A DNA stretch of 64,000 bases from Ruegeria lacuscaerulensis (GCF_013034685.1 NZ_WQGO01000002.1:62001-126000), one strand, 5' to 3'; positions 31,350-42,553 are shown, counted from the first letter of the stretch. Numbers and translations are program-made. Notes: generated by a model from the sequence alone, not told the origin.

Positions 31350-32927
31350 ATGCGCGATTTTCACGTTCCGGGTCGGTCCGAAGTCCTGTCAACGGAAGGC
31401 ATGTGCGCAACATCGCACCCGCTGGCTGCGCAAGTTGCGATAAGCATTCTGGAACAGGGCGGTAATGCGATGGATGCCGCGATTGCGGGCGCAGTTCTGC
31501 TGGGACTATGCGAGCCACAGATGACCGGATTGGGCGGAGATTGCTTTGTCCTGTTCAACCGTGCTGGCGAAACCAAAATCCGCGCCCTTAACGGATCAGG
31601 CCGCGCTCCCGCGATGGCCAATGCGGACGCCTTGCGCTCACAGGGTCTGAATGCGGTTCCCCTGACCTCGCCCGAGGCGGTGACAATACCAGGCGCGGTC
31701 GATGCCTTTTGCCACCTGGCCGAAACCGAGGGCCGGATCGGGTTGGATTCGGTCCTTAGCCCTGCCATCCACTATGCGGATACCGGCGTGCCTGTGGCCC
31801 CGCGCGTGGCTTTGGACTGGAATATTGGGGCAGCCACGCTGCAAGGATCCGCGCGAGATCACTACCTGATCGACGGCAAGGTCCCCAAAACGGGGCAAAT
31901 CTTCCGCTCTCCGGGTCAGGCAGAAGTTCTACGCCAAATCGCACAACACGGGCGCGATGCGTTTTATACCGGCGACATTGCCGAGGACATGGTTGCCGCA
32001 CTGTCGCAATTGGGTGGTGTTCACACGATCGAAGATTTTCGGACCACCCAATGTACCGTCACCCTACCAGTCAACAGCAGCTACAACGGTGTCGAGATGT
32101 ACGAACACCCCCCCAACGGTCAGGGGGCGACGGCGCTTTTGTTGCTGAACATTCTGAAAAACTTCGACCTTTCCGGGATGGAACCGTTCAGCGCGGAACG
32201 TATTCATGTCGAGGCCGAGGCCTCAAAACTGGCCTATGACGCGCGCAATCGCTTTGTCGCCGATCCAGATCACGCCGCGCAGGCTGAAAAGTTCACCGAT
32301 CAGGCACTGGCAGATCGGCTCGCTGCCCTGATCGATCCCAAGCGGGCGATGCCAGCCGCCGCTCCGCTGACCGAGGCGATCCACAAGGACACGGTTTATA
32401 TTACCGTCGTCGATCGGGATCGAATGGCCGTGTCGCTGATCTATTCGATCTTTCACAGTTTTGGGTCGGGCATCGCCTCACCGAAATACGGGATACTGCT
32501 TCAAAACCGGGGCGCTGGCTTTACCTTGCAGGCCGGACATCCGAATGAGATGGGGCCGGGCAAGCGCCCGATGCACACGATCATTCCCGGTATGCTGAAA
32601 CAGAACGACCGCATCACCATGCCATTCGGCGTAATGGGCGGATCGTTTCAACCCACCGGACACGCACGCCTGTTGTCCAACCTGACGGATCACGGGTTGG
32701 GATTGCAGGACAGCATCGACGCCCCGCGCGCCTTCGCCGATGGAAACGTTATGAAACTGGAACGCGGAATTCCGCCCAGCGTCGTGCAACAATTGTCAGA
32801 TCTGGGCCACAACGTTCAAATCCCGGAAACGCCACTGGGTGGAGCGCAGGCTATCCGAATCCGCGATGACGGTGTTCTGGAAGGTGCCAGCGACCCCCGA
32901 AAAGACGGTTGCGCTCTTGGCTACTGA
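31350..32927 (+). CDS. Gamma-glutamyltransferase family protein
   Basis: N-terminal-nucleophile hydrolase of 525 residues. The predicted self-cleavage/catalytic Thr348 is in KDTVYITVVD, aligning with TTHYSVVD of E. coli Ggt; the second Thr and the His of that motif are Val and Tyr here. PQMTGLGGDCF and the C-terminal GVMGGSFQPTGH are family motifs. There is no clear signal peptide, unlike periplasmic Ggt, so a cytoplasmic gamma-glutamyl or oxamate amidohydrolase (HpxW-like) role is possible. Start ATG 31350 rather than TTG 31335, because GGGGA lies 9 bases upstream. Confidence 0.85.
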   Translation: MRDFHVPGRSEVLSTEGMCATSHPLAAQVAISILEQGGNAMDAAIAGAVLLGLCEPQMTGLGGDCFVLFNRAGETKIRALNGSGRAPAMANADALRSQGLNAVPLTSPEAVTIPGAVDAFCHLAETEGRIGLDSVLSPAIHYADTGVPVAPRVALDWNIGAATLQGSARDHYLIDGKVPKTGQIFRSPGQAEVLRQIAQHGRDAFYTGDIAEDMVAALSQLGGVHTIEDFRTTQCTVTLPVNSSYNGVEMYEHPPNGQGATALLLLNILKNFDLSGMEPFSAERIHVEAEASKLAYDARNRFVADPDHAAQAEKFTDQALADRLAALIDPKRAMPAAAPLTEAIHKDTVYITVVDRDRMAVSLIYSIFHSFGSGIASPKYGILLQNRGAGFTLQAGHPNEMGPGKRPMHTIIPGMLKQNDRITMPFGVMGGSFQPTGHARLLSNLTDHGLGLQDSIDAPRAFADGNVMKLERGIPPSVVQQLSDLGHNVQIPETPLGGAQAIRIRDDGVLEGASDPRKDGCALGY

Positions 32928-32951
32928 TCCTGAACGCGCACGATGCGCCGA

Positions 32952-33278
32952 TCAATTTAGGTGGAAATGCAGCGGGTATGCGCCGTTTTCAAACGGGCCG
33001 AACATGTCTGGAATATCAGGATGTTCCACCGGCTCGCCGGACTGATCGGCAACCAGATTTTGTTCAGAAACATAAGCAACATAGAAGGATTGGTCGTTTT
33101 CGGCCAACAAATGATAGAACGGCTGATCCTTGATCGGGCGGCTATCTTCGGGGATGGCCTGATACCATTCTTCGGTGTTCGAGAATTCCGGGTCCACGTC
33201 AAAAATCACCCCTCGGAAGGGATGTTTCTTGTGGCGGACCACCTGGCCCAATTTGTACTTGGCATGTGTCTTCAGCAT
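32952..33278 (-). CDS. hspQ: Heat shock protein HspQ
   Basis: Protein of 108 residues in the YccV/HspQ family. The segments YKLGQVVRHKKHPFRGVIFD, DVDPEFSN, EEWY and QPFYHLLAEND define it. In E. coli HspQ binds hemimethylated DNA and acts as a specificity factor for Lon protease. ATG 33278 begins at the conserved N-terminus; the in-frame upstream extension to 33332 was not used. Confidence 0.93.
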   Translation of the reverse strand: MLKTHAKYKLGQVVRHKKHPFRGVIFDVDPEFSNTEEWYQAIPEDSRPIKDQPFYHLLAENDQSFYVAYVSEQNLVADQSGEPVEHPDIPDMFGPFENGAYPLHFHLN

Positions 33279-33358
33279 ATCTTCAGCCCCCAAAGAACTT
33301 ACTACTCTTTTCCCGGCGGAAATGCCAATCAATGATCGGATTTTAAGGGAAACAGTCT

Positions 33359-34240
33359 GTGAACCTTCTACTAACAGTGTTCGAAATTGCGGCTCCGGTC
33401 TTTCTTTTGGCCGGGATCGGATTTGCGTGGGTCAAGCTGGGGTTCGAATACCGGCTGCAATTTGTGACCCGTCTGGGCGTTACGCTGGCGGTGCCCTGTC
33501 TGATCTTTGTCGCCCTGATGCAGACCGAGATCACAGCCACCGAGCTGACGCGGTTCACGTTGGCGGCCATCACCGGGCATGTGGTGCTTGCGGTGGCCTT
33601 TGGCCTGTTCGTGCGGCTCAGCGGCTTGGATCGCCGCACATTTCTGGCCCCGCTGATCTTTGGCAACACAGGCAACCTGGGGGTGCCGCTGTGCATCTTC
33701 GCCTTTGGGCAGGCAGGGCTGGGTTTTGCGGTGGTTTTTCTGGCTGTAACGGCGCTCTTTTCCTTTACCTATGGGATCTATCTTGTGGCGGGCAAAGGTG
33801 CGTTCGGCAAAGCCGCACGCGAACCGATGGTCTGGGCCACCCTGCTGGGTGCCCTGTTCCTGTGGCGCGGTTGGGAAACGCCCGTTTTCCTGACCAATAC
33901 GCTGGATCTGCTTGGGCAAATGGCCATCCCCCTGATGCTGATCACGCTGGGCGTGGCGATCGCGCGGCTGACCTCGCGCAGTTTGGGACAGGCGCTTTGG
34001 CTGTCTGCGCTGAAACTGGCGGTGTGCTTTGGGCTGGGCTGGGGCATCGCGCTGGTATTTGACCTGGATAGCGTCGCGTTTGGCGTTCTGGTCCTGCAAT
34101 TGTGCACCCCGGTGGCTGTGACCTCGTACCTGCTGGCCGAACGGTTCGAGGCCGATGCAGACGCCGTCGCAGGCCTGGTTATGGTGTCAACTGTCCTATC
34201 TGTGGGCGCGTTGCCTTTAATTCTAGCTATTGTGTTGTAG
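33359..34240 (+). CDS. AEC (auxin efflux carrier)-family transporter
   Basis: Membrane protein of 293 residues with about ten spans in two five-span halves, typical of the AEC family (for example FGNTGNLGVPLCIFAFGQAG, carrying the conserved NxxNxxxP-type region). The start is GTG at 33359 with AAGGGA at 33345-33350. Bacterial members carry dicarboxylates or other organic anions; the substrate cannot be told here. It is divergent from hspQ. Confidence 0.87.
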   Translation: MNLLLTVFEIAAPVFLLAGIGFAWVKLGFEYRLQFVTRLGVTLAVPCLIFVALMQTEITATELTRFTLAAITGHVVLAVAFGLFVRLSGLDRRTFLAPLIFGNTGNLGVPLCIFAFGQAGLGFAVVFLAVTALFSFTYGIYLVAGKGAFGKAAREPMVWATLLGALFLWRGWETPVFLTNTLDLLGQMAIPLMLITLGVAIARLTSRSLGQALWLSALKLAVCFGLGWGIALVFDLDSVAFGVLVLQLCTPVAVTSYLLAERFEADADAVAGLVMVSTVLSVGALPLILAIVL

Positions 34241-34300
34241 CGATTGTGATTTCCTAAAGGCTCAATCTGCGCTAGAATAAAGAAAAAAGGCACGAGGCAC

Positions 34301-34882
34301 ATGAGCAGAATTCTTATCGTACTCTTCGGGGTGCTGCTTTTGGCATCCTGTAGTGGCGGCTCCAAACAGCCGCCCAGCAAGCTGAATGACGCGTGCAGCA
34401 TTGCCCGCGAACGGCCCGATTTTATCAAGGCCTTCAAAAGCACCGAGCGGAAATGGGGTGTCCCCGTCCACGTTCAGATGGCGACGATCTATCAGGAAAG
34501 CCGCTATCGCCACGATGCGCGCACCCCGCATAAATACGTGTTGGGTGTCATCCCGATGGGCCGCCAAAGCAGCGCCTATGGGTTCAGTCAAGCTTTGGAC
34601 GGCACGTGGGAGGAATACCAGCGCGAAACCGGCAAGCGCCGCGCCAAGCGCGACCGTATCCGCGACGCGTCGGATTTCATCGGTTGGTACATGAACAAAA
34701 CCAACCAGCGCAACGGCATCCAGCTGCATGACACCCGCAACCAGTATCTGGCCTATCACGAAGGCCATACCGGCTACGCTCGTGGGAGCCATTACAGCAA
34801 AACATGGTTGTTGAACGTGGCCAATGATGTGGACGCGCGCGCCAAACTCTATCAGGCGCAGCTGGCGGGCTGCCGAATTTAA
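34301..34882 (+). CDS. Lipoprotein with SLT-type transglycosylase domain
   Basis: Lipoprotein of 193 residues. The signal peptide ends at lipobox LLASC (Cys17). The SLT-like domain has the catalytic-type glutamate in ATIYQESRYR (Glu66) and the SSAYGFSQALDGTWEEY segment equivalent to the GLMQ motif. It probably cleaves or remodels peptidoglycan at the outer membrane. The gene stands alone, convergent with lolA across a 10-bp hairpin (34889-34915). Confidence 0.83.
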   Translation: MSRILIVLFGVLLLASCSGGSKQPPSKLNDACSIARERPDFIKAFKSTERKWGVPVHVQMATIYQESRYRHDARTPHKYVLGVIPMGRQSSAYGFSQALDGTWEEYQRETGKRRAKRDRIRDASDFIGWYMNKTNQRNGIQLHDTRNQYLAYHEGHTGYARGSHYSKTWLLNVANDVDARAKLYQAQLAGCRI

Positions 34883-34888
34883 CAGCCC

Positions 34889-34915
34889 AGCGGGTCAGCG
34901 ATCGCCTGACCCGCT
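34889..34915. terminator. Hairpin between convergent genes
   Basis: AGCGGGTCAG (34889-34898) and CTGACCCGCT (34906-34915), ten perfect pairs around a seven-base loop, overlap the lolA 3' end. On the plus strand it is followed by CCGCGTCCTTTTCG. Probably stops transcription of the SLT lipoprotein gene and perhaps lolA. Confidence 0.6.
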
Positions 34916-35491
34916 CCGCGTCCTTTTCGTGAACAGGTCGCTGTTCAGCTTGCCATCAGTTTCCAGCTGACCCAGCAGAACGGTCGTTTGGCTGCCTGCG
35001 TTATCGTGGATCACCCATTTGCGCAGTTCGACCGGATCACCGGTAAACATCAGCTCGATCCGACCCGAATCCGGGTTCTTGGGATCCTGCGCCGTCACGA
35101 CCGTGGCGGTACCGTCAAAATCGTGACCGACCACCATATTGGCCTGTCCCAGATTTACATTCCGCGCCAGCACCAGCGACAGGGGCGTACGTTTTAGTGG
35201 ATATTGCTCAGCCGGCTGGTTGGACTTGGGATCAAATATCTGAACGGTTCCAGCCCGCGCCAGTACCACTGCGCTGTTGGGCGGATCATATTCGAACCGC
35301 ATCTTGCCAGGGCGTTCGATCCACAATTTCCCGGTGCTGAGCGAGCCATCATCGTTGATCTGCGTGAACGTGGTCTCAACGGTTTTCAGCTCGTTCAGGT
35401 AGTTTGATATCTGCGATAGCGGCAGCTTGTCCGCCGCCCACGCGGCGGGTGCGGACAATGTCAAAGCAAGGGCAAAAGCAATCTGTTTCAT
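34895..35491 (-). CDS. lolA: Outer-membrane lipoprotein carrier protein LolA
   Basis: Periplasmic chaperone (198 residues) that ferries lipoproteins from LolCDE to the outer membrane. It has a signal peptide ending AWA-AD (about residue 19) and the LolA segments TFTQINDDGSLSTGKLWIER and PGKMRFEYDPP. It lies downstream of ftsK on the same strand, an arrangement seen in many proteobacteria; 39 bases separate the two. Confidence 0.92.
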   Translation of the reverse strand: MKQIAFALALTLSAPAAWAADKLPLSQISNYLNELKTVETTFTQINDDGSLSTGKLWIERPGKMRFEYDPPNSAVVLARAGTVQIFDPKSNQPAEQYPLKRTPLSLVLARNVNLGQANMVVGHDFDGTATVVTAQDPKNPDSGRIELMFTGDPVELRKWVIHDNAGSQTTVLLGQLETDGKLNSDLFTKRTRSGSGDR

Positions 35492-35530
35492 GAGGCACAG
35501 ATAGGCCTTCTGCCCTTGTTATTAAATATC

Positions 35531-38428
35531 CTATTGCTCGGGGACGAGGATTTCGCGCTTTCCGACGTGATTGGCAGCGGAAACAACGCCTTCGTCCTCC
35601 ATCTGCTCAACCAGACGCGCGGCTTTGTTGTAACCGATGGCAAGTTTCCGCTGGATATAAGAGGTCGAGCACTTGCGATCCTTGATTACAATCGCCACAG
35701 CCTGATCATAGAGAGCGTCCTCGCCATTGGTGTTGCCACCGGTATTCAGGCCAAGAACTGCATCGATATTGTCGGCCTTTTCCTCGGCCGGACCATCGAC
35801 GACACCGCTCATGTAATCGGGCGGGCCGAACTGTTTCAGGTGGTTGACGATTTCTTCGACCTCTTCGTCCGACACGAAAGGGCCGTGGCAACGGGTGATC
35901 TTGGCCCCGCCGGCCATATAGAGCATGTCGCCCTGCCCCAGCAGTTGCTCGGCGCCCATCTCGCCCAAAATGGTGCGGCTGTCGACTTTCGAGGTCACCT
36001 GGAACGAGATCCGGGTGGGGAAGTTTGCCTTGATCGTGCCGGTGATCACATCGACCGAGGGCCGCTGCGTCGCCATGATCAGGTGAATACCCGAGGCCCG
36101 CGCCATCTGCGCCAGACGTTGGATGCAAGCTTCGATCTCTTTGCCCGCGACCATCATCAGGTCGGCCATCTCGTCGACGATAACGACGATATAGGGCATC
36201 GCCTCGGGTGCGAATTCTTCGGTCTCGAAGGTGGGTTCTCCGGTCTCGTCGTCAAAGCCCGTTTGGACCGTGCGGCTGAACATCTCGCCCTTGGCCAACG
36301 CATCCTTCACACGGCCATTATAGCCCGCGATATTGCGCACGCCCATTTTGGACATCTTGCGATAGCGGTCCTCCATCTCGCCCACGACCCATTTCAGGGC
36401 GACAACCGCCTTTTTCGGGTCAGTCACAACGGGCGACAGCAGATGCGGGATACCGTCATAAACCGACAGTTCCAGCATCTTGGGGTCGATCATGATCAGG
36501 CGGCATTCATCGGGTGTCAACTTATAGAGCAGCGACAGGATCATCGTGTTGATCGCCACCGACTTACCCGACCCTGTGGTCCCTGCGATCAGCAGGTGAG
36601 GCATCTTGGCAAGGTTCGCCACGACCGACTCACCGCCGATATCCTTACCCAAGGCCAACGGCAGCGCATGGTTGCCGTCGCCGAAATCACGGCTGGCAAG
36701 GATTTCACGCAGCACCACCATCTCGCGATTTTCGTTGGGCAATTCGATCCCGATGACCGAGCGCCCCGGCAGGGTCGAAACACGCGCCGACAGCGCCGAC
36801 ATCGAGCGTGCGATATCGTCGGCCAAACCGATCACACGGCTGGCTTTCAGACCGGGCGCAGGCTCGAGTTCATACATGGTGACAACGGGGCCGGGGCGAA
36901 CGCTGACGATCTCACCCTTGACGCCATAGTCATCCAACACGTTTTCCAGCATCCGGGCGTTTTCCTCCAACGCTTCATCGCTGAGGTGATGACGTTGAAT
37001 GTTCGCCGGGTTGGCCAGCAGGCCCAAAGGCGGCAATTCGAAATCGGAATGCTTGTCCTCGAACGACAGCGCAGGCTGCGCTTCGGCTTGCGCGCGGCGC
37101 GAAGGCTGAGGCGCGCGGCGTACAGGCTGTGCGACAACCGGTTTGCGCGGTTCAGCCACCGGAATTTTCATCGCCGGGCGCGACTGAGGGGCGGGCTCGG
37201 GTTCAACCATCGGCTCATCCTCGAACACGGCCTCATCATAGTCCGGCTCGGGCGCAAAATCCTGATGCAAGGGCTCCTGCCATTCGGTCGGTTCTGCCGT
37301 CAGCATCGGCTCGGGCGGCAAACCAGTCGAAGTCATCGGCGGTTCCGGCGGCAATTCGCCCGCACCTGAGTTCAGGATCAACGGATCAGGCCCACGCCCC
37401 CGCCCTTTGGTTAGCGGCAGGTTCGGATCATGTTCGGGCGCCATCTCACCCGCGGCGACCTTGCGGTTGCGTACAGCGGCGGAAATCTTCGACCGGATGC
37501 GGTCCTCGCCTGGCATCTCGTCAACATCGACCAGAGAGTCCCGGTCAATGAGTTCGGGCTCGGGCATCGGATCGGGGCGGCGGATCAGATCGGGGATGCG
37601 TGACAGCAGGCCCGGTTTCGCGGGCTCGGGCGCGGTCAGCGGCGGTTCGTCAAAGACCGGGTCGGCGTAGGCCAGTTCATCTTCGAACACAGCCTCCGCG
37701 GCCTCGGCGCGTGCGACCTTGCGCTCATCCCATTGCGCGCGGCGATCACGGGCGGCCTGCGCGGTCGCGGCGGCCCCACGACCCAGCAGATTCATCAACC
37801 CGTCATAGGACATAACCAAACCCAGCAGAAACGCCCGGAATCCTTTGCGCACATCGTCGCGCGTGAAGCCCAGAACAAAAACGCCCAGCGCCAGCATCCC
37901 GAACGCCATGGCCAGTGACATCAGCTTGACCATGAAATGCGATGCGACCGGCAACAGTGTCAGCAACGCGCCCATGACGGTGTCGCCAAACAGCCCGCCC
38001 AGACCAAAACTATGGGTCGACCGCCAAGCCTCATCGGGCACCAAAGTCGCTGCATAGACCGAGACGACGGCAATCCAAATCGGCGCAAAGATCAGCCGTG
38101 CAATCGCGCGATCCTCGCCAAAATGCCCGGCAAAGCGCACGCCCCAGCCGATCAGGACCAAGGCGATGCTCCAACTGCCCCAGCCCACGATCATGAACAA
38201 TGGTGCCGCGATCGAGGCCCCAATCCGCCCCATCCAGTTCTGCACCGGCGCATCGGTCGAGACCATCCAGTTCGGATCATCCGGCGTGTAGGACCAGATC
38301 ATCGCCGCCGAGGCCAACCCCAGCAGGATCAAGGCAATCCCGATCAGCTCTTTGCTGCGCCGTTCAATGGCGGCTTGCGTTGTACTGTCCAGCAATGGAT
38401 CGCGGTTGCGCGCGTTCAATGATGCCAT
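35531..38428 (-). CDS. ftsK: DNA translocase FtsK
   Basis: Divisome DNA pump of 965 residues that clears and sorts chromosomes at the septum. Order: four or more N-terminal membrane spans (residues about 30-190), a long Pro/Glu-rich linker (about 200-470), the RecA-like motor with Walker A GTTGSGKS (Lys622) and Walker [13 protein letters not shown], and a C-terminal winged-helix gamma domain ([20 protein letters not shown]) that reads KOPS sites. Start ATG 38428 with GAGGG upstream; GTG 38446, which overlaps the aminotransferase stop as GTGA, is a real alternative. Confidence 0.95.
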   Translation of the reverse strand: MASLNARNRDPLLDSTTQAAIERRSKELIGIALILLGLASAAMIWSYTPDDPNWMVSTDAPVQNWMGRIGASIAAPLFMIVGWGSWSIALVLIGWGVRFAGHFGEDRAIARLIFAPIWIAVVSVYAATLVPDEAWRSTHSFGLGGLFGDTVMGALLTLLPVASHFMVKLMSLAMAFGMLALGVFVLGFTRDDVRKGFRAFLLGLVMSYDGLMNLLGRGAAATAQAARDRRAQWDERKVARAEAAEAVFEDELAYADPVFDEPPLTAPEPAKPGLLSRIPDLIRRPDPMPEPELIDRDSLVDVDEMPGEDRIRSKISAAVRNRKVAAGEMAPEHDPNLPLTKGRGRGPDPLILNSGAGELPPEPPMTSTGLPPEPMLTAEPTEWQEPLHQDFAPEPDYDEAVFEDEPMVEPEPAPQSRPAMKIPVAEPRKPVVAQPVRRAPQPSRRAQAEAQPALSFEDKHSDFELPPLGLLANPANIQRHHLSDEALEENARMLENVLDDYGVKGEIVSVRPGPVVTMYELEPAPGLKASRVIGLADDIARSMSALSARVSTLPGRSVIGIELPNENREMVVLREILASRDFGDGNHALPLALGKDIGGESVVANLAKMPHLLIAGTTGSGKSVAINTMILSLLYKLTPDECRLIMIDPKMLELSVYDGIPHLLSPVVTDPKKAVVALKWVVGEMEDRYRKMSKMGVRNIAGYNGRVKDALAKGEMFSRTVQTGFDDETGEPTFETEEFAPEAMPYIVVIVDEMADLMMVAGKEIEACIQRLAQMARASGIHLIMATQRPSVDVITGTIKANFPTRISFQVTSKVDSRTILGEMGAEQLLGQGDMLYMAGGAKITRCHGPFVSDEEVEEIVNHLKQFGPPDYMSGVVDGPAEEKADNIDAVLGLNTGGNTNGEDALYDQAVAIVIKDRKCSTSYIQRKLAIGYNKAARLVEQMEDEGVVSAANHVGKREILVPEQ

Positions 38429-38442
38429 TTTGCCCTCGTACC

Positions 38443-39624
38443 TCACGAATAGATGCAGTCGCGGAGCGTGATTAGCCCCTGCTGCAACTCTGTTTTTGGA
38501 GCCACAAGCGCGGCCCGTATAAAATGCTCGCCCGGGTTTTGCCCCGGATCGCCTTGGGAAAGATATGCGCCCGGCAGAACCCGAACCCCGGTTTCACGCC
38601 ACAGCTTCAATGCCGTCTCTTCGCCGTTGTCGACCGGTAGCCACAGGAAGAACCCGGCCTCGGGTGACATATAGCCTTGCACACCTGCAAACACCTCATC
38701 CGCGATGGCGTATTTTTCCTGATAAAGCGCGCGGTTCTGGATGACATGCTCTTCGTCCGCCCAAACCCGTGCCGCAGCGGCCTGTAACGGCAGGGGCAGC
38801 GGTGCGCCTGCATAATTGCGCAGCTGTTTGACCCGTTTAATCGTATCCGGCCCGCCCGCAATCAGACCCGAGCGCAACCCTGCCAGGTTCGACCGCTTCG
38901 AGAGTGAGTTGAACAGAACCACACGTTCGGGGTCTGCGCCCATCTCTTGCGCGCCGGTCAGCGCGCCGACCGGTGCCTCGTCACGGTAGATCTCGGAATA
39001 GCATTCATCCGCGAAGATGCGGAAATCGTATTTTTCAGCCAACCCGATCAGTTCAGCCCAATAGTCGCGCGAGGCCACAGCTCCCTGCGGGTTGGCGGGC
39101 GAACAGATATAGGCCGCGACGGTGCGGTTCAGCACATCCTCGGGCAGACCTGCATAGTCGGGCAGATGGCCAGTGGCAGCAGTGGCCGATACAAAAACAG
39201 GTTCCGCCGCGACCGAGATCGAGGCCACCATATAAACCTGATAGAACGGGTTCGGGCACAGGATGACCGGTTTCTGACCATGTTTTTCCTCGGGGCACAG
39301 CGCCATGGCCGCGTTGTACAGCCCTTCGCGCGTGCCGTTCAGGGCCATCACGTTGGTGTCGGGGTCCATCGTCACGCCATAGCGGCGCGCGATCCAGTCG
39401 GTGATCGCGCCACGCAGCTCGGGTGAGCCTTCGTTGGGCGGATAGCCTTGAAATCCTGCGGCATTCTCAGCGATCACATCCGTCACCCAAGCCGGGAAAT
39501 CATGCATCGGCGCGCCGATAGTCATGTGAATCACGTCTCCGCCCGGCTGGTGGTGGTCCAACAGAGTGCGCAGACGCGGAAACGCGTATTCCGGTAGGTT
39601 CGAAAACCGCTCGGGGAAATTCAT
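38443..39624 (-). CDS. Class I/II PLP-dependent aminotransferase
   Basis: Fold-type I aminotransferase of 393 residues. The PLP lysine is in [14 protein letters not shown], with the phosphate/cofactor motifs [22 protein letters not shown] and [10 protein letters not shown]. The sequence resembles the DapC-like (succinyldiaminopimelate transaminase) and LL-DAP aminotransferase group, but specificity is unproven. ATG 39624 precedes the conserved [16 protein letters not shown]. It lies directly upstream of ftsK, ending 14 bases before its ATG. Confidence 0.88.
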   Translation of the reverse strand: MNFPERFSNLPEYAFPRLRTLLDHHQPGGDVIHMTIGAPMHDFPAWVTDVIAENAAGFQGYPPNEGSPELRGAITDWIARRYGVTMDPDTNVMALNGTREGLYNAAMALCPEEKHGQKPVILCPNPFYQVYMVASISVAAEPVFVSATAATGHLPDYAGLPEDVLNRTVAAYICSPANPQGAVASRDYWAELIGLAEKYDFRIFADECYSEIYRDEAPVGALTGAQEMGADPERVVLFNSLSKRSNLAGLRSGLIAGGPDTIKRVKQLRNYAGAPLPLPLQAAAARVWADEEHVIQNRALYQEKYAIADEVFAGVQGYMSPEAGFFLWLPVDNGEETALKLWRETGVRVLPGAYLSQGDPGQNPGEHFIRAALVAPKTELQQGLITLRDCIYS

Positions 39625-39731
39625 ATCTACTGCCTCAAGTTCGGGATCATATCGCCCCGTTTTCAGGCAGGTTACAGGCCACACCCCACTTCGTCCAGAC
39701 AAAGTGGCGGCGAATCAGGGGATTGTGGCAT

Positions 39732-41060
39732 TCAGGCCAATGCCGCCTCGGCCGCTGATCCGATCCGTAGCAGAGCCTCCTCGGACCCCGGATAGCCCAT
39801 CATCATCAACCCGCAGCCCGGTGTTCCTGTCGGCAAGGTCAGCGCGGCCAGACCCATCAGGTTGCCGATCCGCGTGTTGCGCAGGGCCAGCAGGTTTTCG
39901 GTGACGTAGTAGTCGTGATCGGTCAGCAAACGCTCCAGATTGGGCGGCAGAATCGGCGCTGTTGCAGCCAGAACAGCATCAAACCCGGATGTGGCCGCAT
40001 CCCAGGCAGCGCGAGAGGCCTTCAGCTTGGACCACGCCGCGATGTAATCCGCACCCGAGACATTCTTGCCCGTGCGGAACCGTTCGAGGATTTCTGGATA
40101 CATCGCATCCGGGTTGGCTTCGATCACATCGCGCCACAGGCCATAGGCCTCGGTGGTGTAAAGCACACCGGACAGCGCCATCGCATCCGCCAGTTCGGGC
40201 ACTTCCAGCGGCACGATCTCGGCCCCTGCATCGCGCAGACGCTCCAGCGCGTTGTCATACGCGGCACGAGGAGCGTCGCGCAGGTTATCCTTAGCGATGT
40301 TTTGCAGATCGGCAAAGCGGCGGCCTTTCAAACTGGCCCCGCGCAGATCGGCGGGTGTGCCGCCTTCCAACAGGGCCAGCATATGCGCCGCGTCTTCAAC
40401 CGACCGGGCCAGCGGGCCCACGGTGTCGAAGCGCAGGCACAGCGGCACCGTGCCTTCAAGGCTGACCCGCCCTGCGGTTGTTTTCAGACCCACCAGATTG
40501 TTCCATGCGGATGGAATACGCACCGAACCTCCGGTGTCGGACCCAATCCCACAGGCCGCCAAGCCCCAAGCGACCGAGGCCGCCGCGCCCGAGGATGACC
40601 CGCCCGGCACGGCATCCACATCATCAATGCAGGGCGGTGTGTCGGTGATGGGGTTCAGGCCAAGGCCCGAGAAGGCCAGCTCGCTCATATGGGTTTTGCC
40701 CAGACAAACCGTGCCCATGGCCGTGGCGTTGCGCACGACAACCGCGTCCGCCTGCGGCACACGACCTTTCAGCAGGGCCGATCCGGCCTCGGTCCCGGTG
40801 CCAGCGGTATCGAACAGGTCTTTCCAGCTGATCGGCACCCCGTCCAGCAGTGACCGCCGAAGGCCCAGCGCGGCGCGATCCTGCGCGGCTTTCGCCTCGG
40901 CCCGGGCGCGATCATGGGTGACGCGCGCATAGATGCGGTCGCGGTGGGGATGGGCGTCGATGGCGGTCAGATAGGTCTCGGTCAGCTCGACCGGGTCAAT
41001 CTGGCCCATTCCGATCCCCCGCCCCAGATCACACGCCGTCATGGTCAGCCAGTCCTGCAT
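39732..41060 (-). CDS. Amidase (amidase-signature family)
   Basis: Hydrolase of 442 residues with a complete amidase-signature triad: Lys80 in SWKDLFD, Ser155 in PGGSSSGAA and the nucleophile Ser179 in GSDTGGSVRIPS, the 24-residue Ser spacing typical of the family. It is related to GatA but carries no sign of a GatCAB context, so it is probably a catabolic amidase. ATG 41060 has AAGGGGG 7 bases upstream; the open frame runs further up but is antisense to the ubiH-type gene there. Confidence 0.9.
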   Translation of the reverse strand: MQDWLTMTACDLGRGIGMGQIDPVELTETYLTAIDAHPHRDRIYARVTHDRARAEAKAAQDRAALGLRRSLLDGVPISWKDLFDTAGTGTEAGSALLKGRVPQADAVVVRNATAMGTVCLGKTHMSELAFSGLGLNPITDTPPCIDDVDAVPGGSSSGAAASVAWGLAACGIGSDTGGSVRIPSAWNNLVGLKTTAGRVSLEGTVPLCLRFDTVGPLARSVEDAAHMLALLEGGTPADLRGASLKGRRFADLQNIAKDNLRDAPRAAYDNALERLRDAGAEIVPLEVPELADAMALSGVLYTTEAYGLWRDVIEANPDAMYPEILERFRTGKNVSGADYIAAWSKLKASRAAWDAATSGFDAVLAATAPILPPNLERLLTDHDYYVTENLLALRNTRIGNLMGLAALTLPTGTPGCGLMMMGYPGSEEALLRIGSAAEAALA

Positions 41061-41114
41061 CCCTACCCCCTTGGAAAATTCTGCTGTGAGGCGACGGTAG
41101 CGACAGGACCGCAC

Positions 41115-42377
41115 ATGGACAATCCCGAAAGGGCGCGCATATTGCGGGCCATGGAACACAAGACCGATATCCTGATCGTAGGCGGCGGGCTGAACGGCCC
41201 GGCTTTGGCTTTGGCGCTGGCACAAACGGGGCATTCGGTCACCGTGATCGACAGTCTGGCCCAGAAAGTCCGCAAGAATGCGGCGTTTGACGGCCGTGCC
41301 TATGCACTGGCGCTGGCCTCGCAACGGCTGCTGGATGCTGTGGGCGTGTGGGATAAAGTCTCTGATCACGCCCAGCCGATGCTTGAAATCAAGGTCACGG
41401 ATGGACATGCGGGCGCGGGCCCCTCGCCGTTCTTCATGCATTTCGACCATGCCGAGATCGAAGAGGGTCCGATGGGCTACATGGTCGAGGATCGCCACCT
41501 GCGTCGTGCCTTTCTGGACGCCATGACCGAGGAGACCCGGATCACGCAGATCAACGGACGCACGGTTGTCGCGCAAGAGGCTGACGCGACCGGCGTGACC
41601 GTGAAACTGGATGATGGCGCGACCGTGACGGGCGGGCTGCTGGTGGGCTGCGATGGCCGCCGCAGCGGCACCGCTGCGCGCGCGGGCATCAAGCGGACGG
41701 GGTGGGATTACGGCCAAACCGCGCTGGTGTGTGCGATTGAACATGACCTGCCCCATCACGGTATCGCGCATCAGTTCTTCATGCCGCCCGGCCCGCTGGC
41801 CATCCTACCGCTGACTGGCAATCGCAGTTCGATCGTCTGGAGCGAACGATCCGAAGCTGCCGAGCGCATCAATGCCCTGTCCAAGGGTGACTATATGCAA
41901 GTCCTGCGCCCCCGCTTCGGCGATTTTCTTGGCGACATCCGGCTGCAAGGTGATCGGTTCACCTATCCGCTGAACCTGACCATCGCCAATTCCTTTATCG
42001 GCGACCGCATGGCGCTGGTAGGCGACGCCGCCCACGGTATGCACCCAATCGCAGGGCAAGGCCTGAATGCCGGTCTGCGTGATGTGGGCGCATTGGCCGA
42101 GGTTCTGACCCTGGCCGGGCGACGGGGTGAGGATATCGGATCGGTGCTGGTGTTAGAGCGTTATCAGGAGTGGCGGCGCTTTGACACGGCCTCGCTGGCG
42201 ATGGCGACAGACGTGTTCAACAAGCTGTTTTCAAACGACAATCCGCTTCTGCGTGCAGGCCGCGATATCGGGATGGGAATCGTCGGATCACTGCCAGGCC
42301 TACGACGCGGCTTTGTGCGCGAGGCTGCCGGGTTGACCGGAGACCTGCCGAAACTGCTGCAAGGCCGCGCGATCTAG
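41115..42377 (+). CDS. UbiH/UbiF/Coq6-family FAD hydroxylase
   Basis: Flavin monooxygenase of 420 residues for a ring hydroxylation in ubiquinone synthesis. The FAD motif [19 protein letters not shown], the second FAD/NAD motif [17 protein letters not shown] and the hallmark [19 protein letters not shown] are present. Which ring position it attacks (UbiH, UbiF, UbiL or UbiM type) cannot be told. ATG 41115 has AGGA at 41105-41108; ATG 41151 would give 408 residues. The stop shares the CTAG tetramer with the convergent trm112 stop. Confidence 0.88.
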   Translation: MDNPERARILRAMEHKTDILIVGGGLNGPALALALAQTGHSVTVIDSLAQKVRKNAAFDGRAYALALASQRLLDAVGVWDKVSDHAQPMLEIKVTDGHAGAGPSPFFMHFDHAEIEEGPMGYMVEDRHLRRAFLDAMTEETRITQINGRTVVAQEADATGVTVKLDDGATVTGGLLVGCDGRRSGTAARAGIKRTGWDYGQTALVCAIEHDLPHHGIAHQFFMPPGPLAILPLTGNRSSIVWSERSEAAERINALSKGDYMQVLRPRFGDFLGDIRLQGDRFTYPLNLTIANSFIGDRMALVGDAAHGMHPIAGQGLNAGLRDVGALAEVLTLAGRRGEDIGSVLVLERYQEWRRFDTASLAMATDVFNKLFSNDNPLLRAGRDIGMGIVGSLPGLRRGFVREAAGLTGDLPKLLQGRAI

Positions 42378-42553
42378 TCCAGCTCGCGCGCCTCATCCAC
42401 CAGCATCACCGGAATGCCATTGCGGATCGGAAACGCCAGCCCGGCGGCTTTCGACACCAGTTCTTGTTTGTCCGCATCATAGTGCAGGGTCGTGTGGGTC
42501 TGCGGGCAAATCAGCGCCTCGAGCATGTGACGGTCAAACGCGTGTTCAGTCAT
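42374..42553 (-). CDS. Trm112/YcaR-family small protein
   Basis: Protein of 59 residues. [19 protein letters not shown] and [18 protein letters not shown] match the Trm112p/YcaR family; in other organisms these short zinc-ribbon-like proteins partner with methyltransferases. One of the usual Cys pairs is reduced to a single CPQTH site, so metal binding is doubtful. Start ATG 42553 overlaps the upstream Lon-domain gene stop by four bases. Confidence 0.88.
   Translation of the reverse strand: MTEHAFDRHMLEALICPQTHTTLHYDADKQELVSKAAGLAFPIRNGIPVMLVDEARELD

Noticed and set aside
35516..37369. Long plus-strand open frame opposite ftsK
   Set aside because: Rich in His/Arg/Gln as expected for an antisense of GC-rich code; ftsK motor motifs are on the other strand.
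41061..41771. N-terminal extension of the amidase by 237 codons
   Set aside because: The extension is antisense to the UbiH-type gene, and ATG 41060 has a strong AAGGGGG ribosome site and the usual amidase N-terminus.
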